Source: Natronomonas moolapensis 8.8.11
GTDB taxonomy: Archaea; Halobacteriota; Halobacteria; Halobacteriales; Haloarculaceae
Reading direction: 5' to 3'
NCBI RefSeq assembly: GCF_000591055.1
Contig: NC_020388.1
Span: 310,001-374,000 of the forward strand
Length of the DNA: 64,000 nt
Shown: one piece after another, positions 1 through 7,995 of the stretch
Position numbering within the stretch: position 1 is the stretch's first letter
How the letters are laid out: each line of letters begins with the position of its first letter
Program-made: the position numbers and the translations under genes
The notes under the pieces: generated by a model
The model's database searches: none
What the model saw: the letters and a program-made list of their open reading frames with translations, nothing else
What the model was told of the DNA's origin: nothing

Positions 1-287
1 AGGTCGTTGACCCGCGTTCGGACGTCCTCGAGTTCCGATTCGAGTTCGTCGTCGTCGATGATCCGGGGTCGGCCGGCGTCCGACTCCTCGACGCCGAGGG
101 TGCTCTCGAGGGCGCGGACGGTGACGAGTCTACTCGCGGCCTCCTCGGCACCCTCGATCGGGTTCCCCGGGGAGAACCCCTCCCAGGCGCCGTCGTAGTC
201 GGTGACGTGGACCAGGTTCAACTCGTGGACGGCCTCGATGGCGTCGTCCATCACGCGTTTGGATCCCGTTACCGAGACCCGGCTCAT
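1..287 (-). CDS. atpI: A-type ATP synthase subunit I, N-terminal part (runs off the window)
   Basis: Encodes the start of the large membrane subunit (a/I) of the archaeal A1Ao ATPase, whose N-terminal cytoplasmic half is the stator and whose C-terminal half forms the ion half-channels. The visible 95 residues begin MSRVSVTGSKRVMDDAIEAV and continue as the ferredoxin-like and coiled-coil N-terminal region (family knowledge). No membrane segment is reached. The ATG at 287 lies 4 bases after the stop of the subunit H gene, the usual H-I order of haloarchaeal ATPase operons. The remaining subunits should follow to the left of the window. Confidence 0.85.
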   Translation of the reverse strand, partial: MSRVSVTGSKRVMDDAIEAVHELNLVHVTDYDGAWEGFSPGNPIEGAEEAASRLVTVRALESTLGVEESDAGRPRIIDDDELESELEDVRTRVND

Positions 288-291
288 CCGT

Positions 292-630
292 TTAGGTCTG
301 AGACTGGACATTCACCGCCTCCGTGAACAGATCGACCGTATATTCGACCGCCGCCTCGCGGTTCTCCGCGGCGCGTTCCTCGAGTGCCTCGCGCTCGGAC
401 TCGCCCTCGGCGATGATCTCCTCGCGTTCGGAGTCGATATCCTCGCGCGCCTCCTCGAGGCGCTCCTGTTTGTGGGCCTGCGCCTCCTCGTGGGCGTCCT
501 CGCGGATGCGGTCGGCCTCCTCGCGCGCCTCGGCAATGCGCTCTTCGCGCGCCTCCTCGGCCTCGGCGACGATGTCGTCGGCCTCATCCTCGGCCCCCTT
601 GATTCGGTCAAGAACCTCTGGCCTGGCCAT
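292..630 (-). CDS. ahaH: A-type ATP synthase subunit H (peripheral stalk)
   Basis: 112-residue, almost entirely charged protein that reads as one continuous coiled coil (repeated Glu/Ala/Arg heptads from about residue 10 to 95). This is the signature of the small peripheral-stalk subunit H, which pairs with subunit E to hold the A1 head still. The start MARPEVLDRIKG is normal for the family. It is first in the ATPase operon and has a TATA-like AAATAG about 31 bases upstream (near 665). Because of the composition, all other frames over this gene are also open; they are shadows. Confidence 0.88.
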   Translation of the reverse strand: MARPEVLDRIKGAEDEADDIVAEAEEAREERIAEAREEADRIREDAHEEAQAHKQERLEEAREDIDSEREEIIAEGESEREALEERAAENREAAVEYTVDLFTEAVNVQSQT

Positions 631-687
631 AATTATATCAAATGTCGCTTCGGAAAGCGGCTATTTGGTAGTTGCGGAACGGAGGCG

Positions 688-1353
688 CTACTCGATGTAG
701 CCGAGGGCGTCCTCGATGCGGCCCAGTTCCGGCCCGGTCGTTTCCTCGCCGGTGACGTAGCCGCTGGCGTTCGCGATCAACCCGGAGCCGACGAGCGGGC
801 CGCCGTAATTTATCGTCCCGATGTCGGCGTAGACGCCGAAGAGGTCCTCGAGGAAATCGAGCGTCTCGTCCGTGGTTTTCGGGTGACAAAGCACGCCGTT
901 CTCGGTCACGACGGCGGCGGTTCCGACGGTCCGGACGCCGGCGATCTCCCCGCGCTCGACGGGAACGTCGAGCGTATCACCCACTGCGCGTACGGCCTTC
1001 CGGGAGAGGTCCGGGTGTGCCAGCGCCCCCCGGTCGTTCGCGAGGACGACGTTGCCGGCGGCGTTGATCCGGCCGGGCAGCTCCCCGACCGAGAGGTCAG
1101 TTTCGCCCTCGATGCGGTCGCGCTCGCGGTCGGTGACGCGTTCGCTGACGAGCAACCCGTTCTCGTTGCCGACCGCGAGCGCGCCGACGGTGCCCGATCC
1201 GGCGACGGTCGTCGGCACGGCGGGCACGTCGAGTTCGGTCTCGAACGCCTCGAGGAGCGAGGCCTCTATGTCCGGACGGACGAGCAGGCAATCGTCGGTC
1301 GCCCGGCCGAAGACGCCGACGTAGGCGGACCCGGAGAGCGACGCGCGGAGCAC
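688..1353 (-). CDS. eif6: Translation initiation factor 6 (ribosome anti-association factor)
   Basis: 221 residues, the normal length of archaeal eIF6, which binds the large subunit through L14/L24e and blocks premature joining of subunits. The five-fold pseudo-symmetric repeats can be followed through recurring motifs such as [32 protein letters not shown] and [15 protein letters not shown]. The start codon is GTG at 1353, one base after the TAA of the L31e gene, so the gene is translated from the L39e-L31e-eIF6 transcript. A 57-base gap separates it from ahaH. Confidence 0.95.
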   Translation of the reverse strand: MLRASLSGSAYVGVFGRATDDCLLVRPDIEASLLEAFETELDVPAVPTTVAGSGTVGALAVGNENGLLVSERVTDRERDRIEGETDLSVGELPGRINAAGNVVLANDRGALAHPDLSRKAVRAVGDTLDVPVERGEIAGVRTVGTAAVVTENGVLCHPKTTDETLDFLEDLFGVYADIGTINYGGPLVGSGLIANASGYVTGEETTGPELGRIEDALGYIE

Positions 1354-1354
1354 G

Positions 1355-1627
1355 TTATGCGGTCTCTGCTTCGACGACGGCCTCGCCCTCCTCCTCGAAG
1401 CGGGCCGCCCGAACGCGGAGCTTCCGCGGCGGCTTCGACCGGCCGCGCTCCCAGACGGACTCGTTGATCGAGGGGTCCAGCCGAACCGCGTCCTCCTCGA
1501 CGTTGAAGTGCTGTGCGAGGTGCGAACGGACGAGGCGCATCGCCTTGTCCGCGCGGTCGGTGTTCGAGCCGGCGAGGACGTCCCGGAGCGGGACGGTCAT
1601 GACGCGCTCGTCGAATTCGGCGCTCAT
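1355..1627 (-). CDS. rpl31e: 50S ribosomal protein L31e
   Basis: 90-residue ribosomal protein of the archaeal/eukaryotic L31e family, located near the exit of the peptide tunnel. It shows the conserved core [23 protein letters not shown] and the basic patch [21 protein letters not shown]. The acidic C-terminus ([11 protein letters not shown]) is a halophilic addition. Its ATG overlaps the TGA of the L39e gene as ATGA, so the two are translationally coupled. Confidence 0.96.
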   Translation of the reverse strand: MSAEFDERVMTVPLRDVLAGSNTDRADKAMRLVRSHLAQHFNVEEDAVRLDPSINESVWERGRSKPPRKLRVRAARFEEEGEAVVEAETA

Positions 1628-1776
1628 TCGTCCGTATCACTCCGACGCCAGTTGCGGCGTTTGTGGTTGCGCAGCGTGTCGCGGTCGGTCTTCATGATGA
1701 CCCACGCGGGGACGCGGTTGTTCTGCCGTTCGAGCTTCCCGAGCCGCTTTTTTTTCGCCTTCGATTTCTTGCCCAT
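1624..1776 (-). CDS. rpl39e: 50S ribosomal protein L39e
   Basis: 50-residue, highly basic protein lining the peptide exit tunnel. [20 protein letters not shown] at the start and [17 protein letters not shown] at the end are diagnostic. ATG at 1776 was chosen over longer upstream readings because the L39e family begins MGKKSK and because a TATA box sits 25-32 bases before it. First gene of the L39e-L31e-eIF6 operon. Confidence 0.96.
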   Translation of the reverse strand: MGKKSKAKKKRLGKLERQNNRVPAWVIMKTDRDTLRNHKRRNWRRSDTDE

Positions 1777-1800
1777 AGTGGAGAACTGTTCCGCCGCTGT

Positions 1801-1808
1801 GTTTAAAT
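1801..1808 (-). promoter_or_regulatory. TATA box of the L39e operon
   Basis: ATTTAAAC on the minus strand, 25-32 bases before the L39e ATG. The distance implies a transcript that begins at or next to the start codon (leaderless). Confidence 0.6.
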
Positions 1809-2144
1809 CCTTGTTCCTTTGGGTACGATATCCCGAGCGACAGCGAGCGATGTCGGAAATACGAGCGGCGAGAAGCGACACGACGAACCGCGAGCGGGGC
1901 GGAGCCTCGAGCGACAGCGAGCGGTCTCGACGGTCCGAACCGAACGGAATCGAAAACGAGTGAGAAGCACTGGACGCCGAGTGACACCCTCGACGTCCGG
2001 GTACCAAGACGACGCGCGGTGGTTGATGTGATTTATATACTAACTAACACTGTATGATAAAAACCGGCCGCGGCCGTCCGGGCAAGAGGTGACACAAAAA
2101 AGCGGCACGCGAAAGCCGACGGACGCTGCGCGCCGCAGGGCGGA
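1809..2144. other. Intergenic stretch without a convincing gene
   Basis: About 340 bases between the L39e promoter and the next gene. It is rich in imperfect GAGCGACAGCGAGCG-type words, similar in style to the hairpin cores found beside the tRNAs. A TTTATATA sequence at 2032-2039 could act as a TATA box in either direction. Readings through it are low-complexity Arg/Ser peptides with no family resemblance, so no gene is called. Confidence 0.4.
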
Positions 2145-2555
2145 TCAGTTCTCGACCGGAGCGGCGGGGGGTTCCTCGATGGCTTCGCCGTACTTTTCGC
2201 GGAACTCCCCGATCAGCTGGCCCATCTTCGCGTACCAGTCGTTGAGCATTCGTTGCATGTCGTCGGCGATCTCGTCGGGATCGGTCGGCCGGAAGACGTG
2301 GTAGTAGCCGCCCTGATCGTAGTTGATCTGATCCTTCTGGACGAACCCGCTCTGGAGGAGCCGCTGAACCGAGCGGTAGGCCGTCGAGCGCTCGCGGTCG
2401 ACCTCTTCGGCGATTTCGTCGACGGTGAGCGGTTCCGAGCGATCCGTTAGCAGTTTGAATATCTCCCTGTCGAGGCCCTTCAGGCCGTGGATGCACTCGA
2501 GGAGGCCTTCGCACTGCATATCCTGTTTGAGATACTCGCTCATTGCGTCCGCCAT
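2145..2555 (-). CDS. TrmB/MarR-type winged-helix regulator with two N-terminal cysteines
   Basis: 136-residue DNA-binding protein. A winged helix spans about residues 25-90 (GLDREIFKLL, then PLTVDEIAEEVDRERSTAYR as the recognition HTH, RSVQRLLQSGFVQK as the wing approach), followed by a dimerising helix (MQRMLNDWYAKMGQLIGEFR). Two cysteines lie just before the HTH (residues 15 and 21, in MQCEGLLECIHG). ATG 2555 fits a TATA-like CTTATGA at 2583-2589, giving a leaderless message. It follows a thioredoxin-reductase-like gene on the same strand, so redox sensing is plausible. The haloarchaeal OxsR group is a candidate relative, but I cannot verify orthology. Confidence 0.75.
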   Translation of the reverse strand: MADAMSEYLKQDMQCEGLLECIHGLKGLDREIFKLLTDRSEPLTVDEIAEEVDRERSTAYRSVQRLLQSGFVQKDQINYDQGGYYHVFRPTDPDEIADDMQRMLNDWYAKMGQLIGEFREKYGEAIEEPPAAPVEN

Positions 2556-2669
2556 ATCTATCACACGTAGCCGTCGGACAGTCATAAGTGTTTGTGAGGC
2601 TCGCACAATATTGCCGCCGTCTGTGACGGCGTCTCGGTTCGACGGACGCGTCCGGCGTTCGGACGCCGG

Positions 2670-3260
2670 TCACTCCTCGCCCATCGCGCCGAACACCGCG
2701 TCGGCGTCGGCCGGTACGTCGAAGTCGTGGAAGTGTTCGCCCTTCTCCTTCGAGAGAACGTTCAACGCGGCAGCCGCGCCGTCTCCCGCGGCGATAATCG
2801 CTTGCCACTCCTCCGCCCGAACCATCGCACCCGTCGCGTAGGCGTCCTCGACGCTCGTCTCCATCGTGACCCCGACGTCGACGACGTCGCCGTCGAACGC
2901 ACAACCGAGCGACTCGGCGAGGTCGCGGCTCGCGCCCGTCGCCAACACCACGTATCGCCCGGTGTACGACCCGCCGGCAGTTTCGGCCACGAAGTCCCCG
3001 GCCGTCTCGTTCACGTCGGTCACCTCCGTCTCGACGCGTTCGGCGCCGAAGCTGTCGACCTGCGAACGGGCGGTCTCCACGAACGCCGACCCGTCGACCG
3101 AGCCGATTCCGAGGTAATTGAAGAGATGCGCCTTGTGGATCCAGGTTTCGTCGGTGTCGAGACAGATCGTCTCCAGTCCGTTCTTTTGTGCGAAGAGGGC
3201 CGCGCTCAGTCCGGCCGGGCCACCGCCGACGACGAGCACGTCCGTGTCAGCATTTCCCAT
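2670..3260 (-). CDS. Short FAD-dependent oxidoreductase, thioredoxin-reductase-like, without the NADPH/CxxC domain
   Basis: 196 residues, versus about 310-340 for true thioredoxin reductase. The N-terminus has the FAD fold VLVVGGGPAGLSAALFAQ, the middle has VVLATGASRDLAE, and the end has the closing FAD motif AYATGAMV...AAGDGAAAALNVL. The NADPH-binding domain and its redox CxxC are absent, so it is only the split FAD half. It may be a flavin-dependent oxidase/reductase with an unknown partner, or a regulator of the adjacent HTH gene 114 bases downstream. Upstream TTTTTGC (about 3286-3292) is a likely TATA element. Confidence 0.8.
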   Translation of the reverse strand: MGNADTDVLVVGGGPAGLSAALFAQKNGLETICLDTDETWIHKAHLFNYLGIGSVDGSAFVETARSQVDSFGAERVETEVTDVNETAGDFVAETAGGSYTGRYVVLATGASRDLAESLGCAFDGDVVDVGVTMETSVEDAYATGAMVRAEEWQAIIAAGDGAAAALNVLSKEKGEHFHDFDVPADADAVFGAMGEE

Positions 3261-3317
3261 GATCCGAACCGTTTAGCCTCGACCAGCAAAAACCCCCGGT
3301 TGCACCCGCGTCGATGA

Positions 3318-3761
3318 TCACCGCTCGGGATCGTTCGACAACGCCTCCGATCGGAGTCGCTTACAGCGCTCGGACCCGACCTCTAGGTCCGGAACCGGCG
3401 TCGGGGACCCCTCGGAGTCGACCGCGACGAAGACGAAATACGAGTCGGTGGTCCGCTCGCGCTCGCCGGTTCGTGGGTCCTCCCGGAACGCGCGTAGACG
3501 GACCCGGACGCTCGTCCGACCCGCCTCGTAGGCGTACGCCTCGATGACGCAGGTGTCGCCCTGGGGGACCGACTGCTCGAAGTCCAGCCCGTTGATCCGG
3601 GCGGTGACGCAAGTCTCGCCCGCGTGCCGCATTGCGGACATCGCGCCGACCTCGTCCATCCACTTGACGACGTTTCCGCCGTGTGCGGCCGCGTAGTTGT
3701 TCGTGTCCGTCGGCTGGACCCGCTGTCGGTTCTCGATGTACGTCTCGCTGACGGTCGACAT
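3318..3761 (-). CDS. Acyl-CoA thioesterase (hotdog fold)
   Basis: 147-residue single hotdog domain of the BFIT/YciA-like acyl-CoA thioesterases, which hydrolyse acyl-CoA to free acid and CoA. The signature NNYAAAHGGNVVKWMDEVGA holds the HGG(x)4W(x)DE pattern with the catalytic acidic residue. ATG 3761 (MSTVSETYIENRQ) was preferred over an ATG at 3785 because a strong TATA box lies 23-29 bases before 3761 and would overlap the upstream start. Single gene. Confidence 0.85.
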   Translation of the reverse strand: MSTVSETYIENRQRVQPTDTNNYAAAHGGNVVKWMDEVGAMSAMRHAGETCVTARINGLDFEQSVPQGDTCVIEAYAYEAGRTSVRVRLRAFREDPRTGERERTTDSYFVFVAVDSEGSPTPVPDLEVGSERCKRLRSEALSNDPER

Positions 3762-3783
3762 ACCAGCCATCGGGGCCGTGGAC

Positions 3784-3790
3784 ATATAAA
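3784..3790 (-). promoter_or_regulatory. TATA box of the thioesterase gene
   Basis: TTTATAT on the minus strand, 23-29 bases before the chosen ATG at 3761. It decides the start: the alternative ATG at 3785 lies inside this box. Confidence 0.6.
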
Positions 3791-3801
3791 CTTCGGACGG
3801 C

Positions 3802-6135
3802 TCAGTCGGCCGGTTCGGCGGCCTCCGGGACCCGTCTGCCGCCGAGAGTGTAGAGCCACAGCGAACCGAGACCGAGGCCGTAGGCGGCGATGATCGGCAC
3901 CCCGAGCAGGAACATCGTGAAGATCCCCCGCGGCGAGAGGAACGCCCCGGCCGCCAGCACGGCGATGGCGAACTCCCGCCACCGCGTTCGGAAGACGCCG
4001 TAGGGAACGATCCCCCCCCGGTGGAACAGAAGCATCGTGACCGGCACCATCACGAGGATGCCGATGCCGACGGTGAAAAAGAAGATCATCCATCCGTAGT
4101 TGCTGATCCGGTAGGCGATCACCATCCCGGCGTCCAACACGTCCGAGGCGAGCCACGAGATAGCCGTCGGCGCGAGATAGAGGAATCCGAACAGGCTGCC
4201 GAGCACCATCGCCGTCAGCAGGCTTCCACCCCACACGAGCAGGACGCGCCGGTCTCCCCGGGCGAGGCCACGGTCCTTCAGCGCCGGCCACGCGTAGTAC
4301 AAAAGCAGGGGTAGCGTCGAGGCGGCCCCGAAGATCACCGAGACCTTTATCATAAAAATGAGTGCCTCGACGGGGTGTAACGTGACGATCGAGACCTGTT
4401 CGGCGGCGAACTGCGAGGGCATCCCGCCAACGAAGCGCTCGTGGAGGACGCCGATCCCGCCCTGATACAGCACGAAGAACGTGGCGGCCATGACGGCCGC
4501 GAACACGCCGACGAGCCGGAACGACTTCGAGGTGACGCTGTCGAGGATGAACTTGATGTCGTAGGCGTACCCGCCGATGTCGTCCTCGTCGACGTCGTCG
4601 TCGCTGAAAACGTCGAGCGCGCCAGCGCTCCGCTCCGCGAGGCTCCGGCCGTCCGCGCCGGCCTCGGCTCCGGCGGGATCGCTCTCGTCTCCCCTCGCGG
4701 CGGTTCCGGCCCCGGCAGCCTCCTGAACAGTGGAATCGCCACGGACTTGCTGGCGCCGTCGAAGACTCTTGGCGGTTTCGGCCCCGACAGTCCCCTGCGT
4801 GTGCTGGCTCTGGCCGGGCTCTCCTTGCGGTGGAACGGAGCCGTCTCCGGCCGTCCCCTCGCCCTCGGATGCCTCCTCGGCGGCCGCCTCGGCCTCGTCG
4901 AACCGATCGAGGATCGCCTGGGCGCGATCCGGATCGTCCGCCTCCATCGCGGCCCCGGCGAGGCCGACTGCTTCGTCTTCGTCCATCGCCGCAAAGACCG
5001 CGCCGGGAGCCGACCGGACGCCTTCGAGGTCGAGGTCGGCCACGTCGATTTCCTCGGGATCGAGCCGCCGCACGTCCGGTTCAGGCTCCTCGAGGCCGTC
5101 GTAGACGAAGTACGCGAACCCGAGAACGCTGAAGACGAGCCCGTATACCGATCCGACCACGGCGAGGTAGGTCGTTTCGGCGATCCCGTAGCCAGCGCCG
5201 GGCGGGAGAATCCGATACCCCGACCCGGCGGCAGCGAGCAGATCGTTGAGGGCCGCGCCCACTCCGTAGGTGTAGAAGGCGTAGACCGAGCCGGCGCCGA
5301 GAACGAACAGCCCGACGAGGACGTTCCAGCGCTCGCCGGCCGTCTGACGGACGTCGATCGAGTCGTGGGAGCGTTTGGTCGTGACGACGATCTTGGACAG
5401 GTACAGCGACGCGCCGTACAGCACGACGAGCGGCACTGCCCACATGATCTGCGTGAACGGATCCGGCGGCGAGAACAGCGCACCGAACACGAAGATGGCG
5501 ATGACGGCGTACTTCCACTTGTCGCGGAACGTCTCGTAGGGGACGATCCCGGTGTACGAGAGCGTGCTCATGAGCAACGGCAGTTGCGCCGCCAGCCCGA
5601 ACGACAGCGAGAGCAAAAAGACGAACTGCGCCCACATAGAGATGGAGTACGTGGGCTCGAAGCCCGCGCCGACGGCGTTGTCGGCGAGGAACCCGAACAT
5701 GATCGGAAAAAAGAGGTGATACGCGTAGGCGACGCCGCCGACGAACAGCCCCGCGCTGGCGAGGCCGAATCCGGCCCCCTTCCAGCGGGGGAAGCTCTCC
5801 GGCCACCGCCCGCGGTTCTTCAGCGAGTCGCGGCCGAAGTACGCGAGCGCCGGCAGCATGATGATGAGCCCCGACACCAACCCAATCTTCGCCTGCAGGA
5901 GGATGACCTCGAAGGGCGTGATGGCGACGACGACGATGTCGGGGTGGGCGTTCAGGTCCTGTTTAAGGATATCCCAGATGTAGAGGCGCAGGACGGTGAA
6001 TATCCCGAGAAATCCGATCAAGAAGACGATGAACACCTTCTGGAGGTGCTTCTGTGCGGTTCGAAGCAGCGCGCCGAGATGTGCGCGGCCCTCCGAGACC
6101 GTCCGGGCGACATCGTCGTCTACGGCGCTGGACAC
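3802..6135 (-). CDS. tatCt: Twin-arginine translocase TatCt (two fused TatC domains)
   Basis: 777-residue membrane protein with two TatC modules joined by an acidic linker, an arrangement typical of haloarchaea, which send most secreted proteins through Tat. Module 1 (about residues 1-300) starts ARTVSEGRAHLGALLRTAQK, the short pre-helix of TatC, and has about six membrane segments. Two further helices follow, then a disordered Asp/Glu/Gly/Gln linker (about 390-530), then module 2 (about 540-770). GTG at 6135 was chosen; upstream readings lose TatC similarity. Divergent from tatCo with 138 bases between the starts. Very long antisense readings over this gene are shadows. Confidence 0.92.
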   Translation of the reverse strand: MSSAVDDDVARTVSEGRAHLGALLRTAQKHLQKVFIVFLIGFLGIFTVLRLYIWDILKQDLNAHPDIVVVAITPFEVILLQAKIGLVSGLIIMLPALAYFGRDSLKNRGRWPESFPRWKGAGFGLASAGLFVGGVAYAYHLFFPIMFGFLADNAVGAGFEPTYSISMWAQFVFLLSLSFGLAAQLPLLMSTLSYTGIVPYETFRDKWKYAVIAIFVFGALFSPPDPFTQIMWAVPLVVLYGASLYLSKIVVTTKRSHDSIDVRQTAGERWNVLVGLFVLGAGSVYAFYTYGVGAALNDLLAAAGSGYRILPPGAGYGIAETTYLAVVGSVYGLVFSVLGFAYFVYDGLEEPEPDVRRLDPEEIDVADLDLEGVRSAPGAVFAAMDEDEAVGLAGAAMEADDPDRAQAILDRFDEAEAAAEEASEGEGTAGDGSVPPQGEPGQSQHTQGTVGAETAKSLRRRQQVRGDSTVQEAAGAGTAARGDESDPAGAEAGADGRSLAERSAGALDVFSDDDVDEDDIGGYAYDIKFILDSVTSKSFRLVGVFAAVMAATFFVLYQGGIGVLHERFVGGMPSQFAAEQVSIVTLHPVEALIFMIKVSVIFGAASTLPLLLYYAWPALKDRGLARGDRRVLLVWGGSLLTAMVLGSLFGFLYLAPTAISWLASDVLDAGMVIAYRISNYGWMIFFFTVGIGILVMVPVTMLLFHRGGIVPYGVFRTRWREFAIAVLAAGAFLSPRGIFTMFLLGVPIIAAYGLGLGSLWLYTLGGRRVPEAAEPAD

Positions 6136-6273
6136 ACCGGGGCGTACTCCGTTCGCAGTTATCAACCTTTTCCGTTCGACCCGGGGCGCCGTCGCCTGGG
6201 GCCGGTCGGGGGGAGGTCGGGGGCGACCGGTCGAGAGAGAAGGCTTACAAACGCCCGCGTCCGACGGTGGATA

Positions 6274-7053
6274 ATGGCAGAGACCGCCGACGGGAGCTAC
6301 GACGCCGACGACGGGCTGGTCGGCGAGGGACCCGAAAGCGACGAGGAGATGCCGCTTGCGGACCACATCGAGGAGATGGTCTATCGGCTCGGCATCGTCC
6401 TCGTCGTGATGGCGATCATCTCGGGGATCGTCTTTCCGTTCGGCGAGCGGATCATCAACTTCCTGTGGTACTCCGTCCTCCCCGGCGGGGACATCGCCCG
6501 CCCCCGGGTGTATCACCCTCTCGGGCTCATTCTCGCGCGATTGAAAGTCGCGACGCTCGCGGGGTTCGTCGTCGGTCTCCCGGTCTTCGTCTACCAGACG
6601 TACCTGTTCATGCGCCCGGGACTCTATCCGGCGGAGCGCCGCTACTACCTCGCCTCCGTGCCGGCGAGTCTCGTGTTGGGCGTCTTCGGGGTGCTGTTCG
6701 CGTACTTTCTCGTCCTGCCGGCGATCTTCACGTACTTTTTGACCTATTCTCAAGACGCCGCCGTGATCGCCTTCGGGCTGACGGACACGTTCGACCTCAT
6801 CGTGTTGATGATGGGGCTGTTCGCGGCCGTCTTCCAGATCCCGCTGTTCGTGATGCTCGCGATCATGATGGGGCTGACGACCCGCGCGTGGCTGGCCGCA
6901 AAACGGCTGTACTTCTGGGGGGCGTTCCTCGGCATCGCGTTCCTCTTCAGCCCCGACCCGACGGGGATGGCCCCGATACTGGTCGCCGGGACGATGATCG
7001 GGCTCTTCGAGGCGACGCTGTTCGCCCTCCGGTGGGTCAAGCGGTCGCCGTAG
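6274..7053 (+). CDS. tatCo: Twin-arginine translocase TatCo
   Basis: 259-residue single TatC that binds the Tat signal peptide of folded cargo. It opens with an acidic tail and then the conserved EEMPLADHIEEMVYRLG, equivalent to the L-x-E-L-R-x-R stretch before helix 1, and has six membrane helices with the family motif GLPVFVYQTYLFMRPGLYP between helices 2 and 3. ATG 6274 is preceded by CTTACAAA about 27 bases upstream, consistent with a leaderless start. Divergent partner of tatCt. Confidence 0.94.
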   Translation: MAETADGSYDADDGLVGEGPESDEEMPLADHIEEMVYRLGIVLVVMAIISGIVFPFGERIINFLWYSVLPGGDIARPRVYHPLGLILARLKVATLAGFVVGLPVFVYQTYLFMRPGLYPAERRYYLASVPASLVLGVFGVLFAYFLVLPAIFTYFLTYSQDAAVIAFGLTDTFDLIVLMMGLFAAVFQIPLFVMLAIMMGLTTRAWLAAKRLYFWGAFLGIAFLFSPDPTGMAPILVAGTMIGLFEATLFALRWVKRSP

Positions 7054-7083
7054 CCGGGCGACCCCTCACACCGGCGGCAGCCG

Positions 7084-7995
7084 CTATCGACCGGGGGTAT
7101 CGACCCGCCCCAACACGTCGAGTTGGTGGGTGAGATACAGCAACTCGGCGGCCTCGAGTTGCTCGCGCCGCCGATCGAGCCACCCCTCGAGGTCGACCCG
7201 GAACGACTCCCCGGCCACCTCGTCGACGGCCGCCTCGACGGTATCGAGAATACACCGGAGGAAATACGCCTCGTCGGCGGGGTACTCGCCGTCGACCGGG
7301 CGGACGACCCAATCGGAGCCGGCCGCGCCGAGGACCCGTGCGTCGTCGGTCGCCCGGAGCCGTTCGAGGACGTCGCCGCCGGCCCGGCTGCTTCCCCCCG
7401 GCTTCGCGTCCATGTGCTCGTGGTAGTACCGCTCTATCTCCGGGTCTGTCGGGTGGCCCGGACGGAAGCGGGTCCCCCCGTCGAAGGTGATCGGAAAGTA
7501 ACAGAGCCCCCCCGGCGCGAGCGCGCCGAGCAGCGTCTCGAGTCCGTCCACTCCGAGCACGTCCAACAGTGCCGCGCCGACGACGGCGTCGAACCGACCT
7601 GCCGCCTGCTCGGCGTAAGCGACGGCTTCGGCTGCGATCGCTTCGAGCTCGACGCGTCGGCCCGCCCGCTCGATTTCGATCGGCCCGCCGCCGGACACCG
7701 ACGCCTGACGGTCGGCGGCCCACGACCGCAGGTACGGTTCGACGAACTCGACGCTGTCGGCGTCGACGTCGAGGGCCACGTATCGGACCGCCCCCGGCGG
7801 CAACACGTCCCACTCGAGGAGGCGGGCGGGCATCGTCCCGATCCCCGCCCCGACCTCGAGGACGCGGAGCGGCCCCTCGCGGGCGTCGGCCCGCTTGGCC
7901 AGTTGCTCGCGGAGCAGTCCGACGAGACGACGGTCGAGCGCGCGGTCGTCGACGGTGCGCTTTGCCCGGAGGTACCGCCGAAAATCGTCTCTCAC
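7084..7995 (-). CDS. SAM-dependent methyltransferase of the pterin/sugar cluster
   Basis: 303-residue class I methyltransferase. The SAM site is PLRVLEVGAGIGTMPARLLE (about residues 43-62), followed by VALDVDADSVEFV (acidic loop for the ribose) and FDAVVGAALLDVL (post-motif). The substrate is unknown. The start is GTG at 7995, sharing GTGA with the stop of the upstream glycosyltransferase gene, so the two are coupled and probably act on the same product. Last gene of the minus-strand run 11550-7084. Confidence 0.85.
   Translation of the reverse strand: MRDDFRRYLRAKRTVDDRALDRRLVGLLREQLAKRADAREGPLRVLEVGAGIGTMPARLLEWDVLPPGAVRYVALDVDADSVEFVEPYLRSWAADRQASVSGGGPIEIERAGRRVELEAIAAEAVAYAEQAAGRFDAVVGAALLDVLGVDGLETLLGALAPGGLCYFPITFDGGTRFRPGHPTDPEIERYYHEHMDAKPGGSSRAGGDVLERLRATDDARVLGAAGSDWVVRPVDGEYPADEAYFLRCILDTVEAAVDEVAGESFRVDLEGWLDRRREQLEAAELLYLTHQLDVLGRVDTPGR

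Noticed and set aside
4441-7053. 870-codon open reading on the strand opposite tatCt, and similar long antisense frames (for example 12387-13436, 29743-31569)
   Set aside because: High G+C and strongly acidic coding leave antisense frames open. Their translations are Arg/Asp/Val-rich without family resemblance, and they lie over clearly recognised genes.
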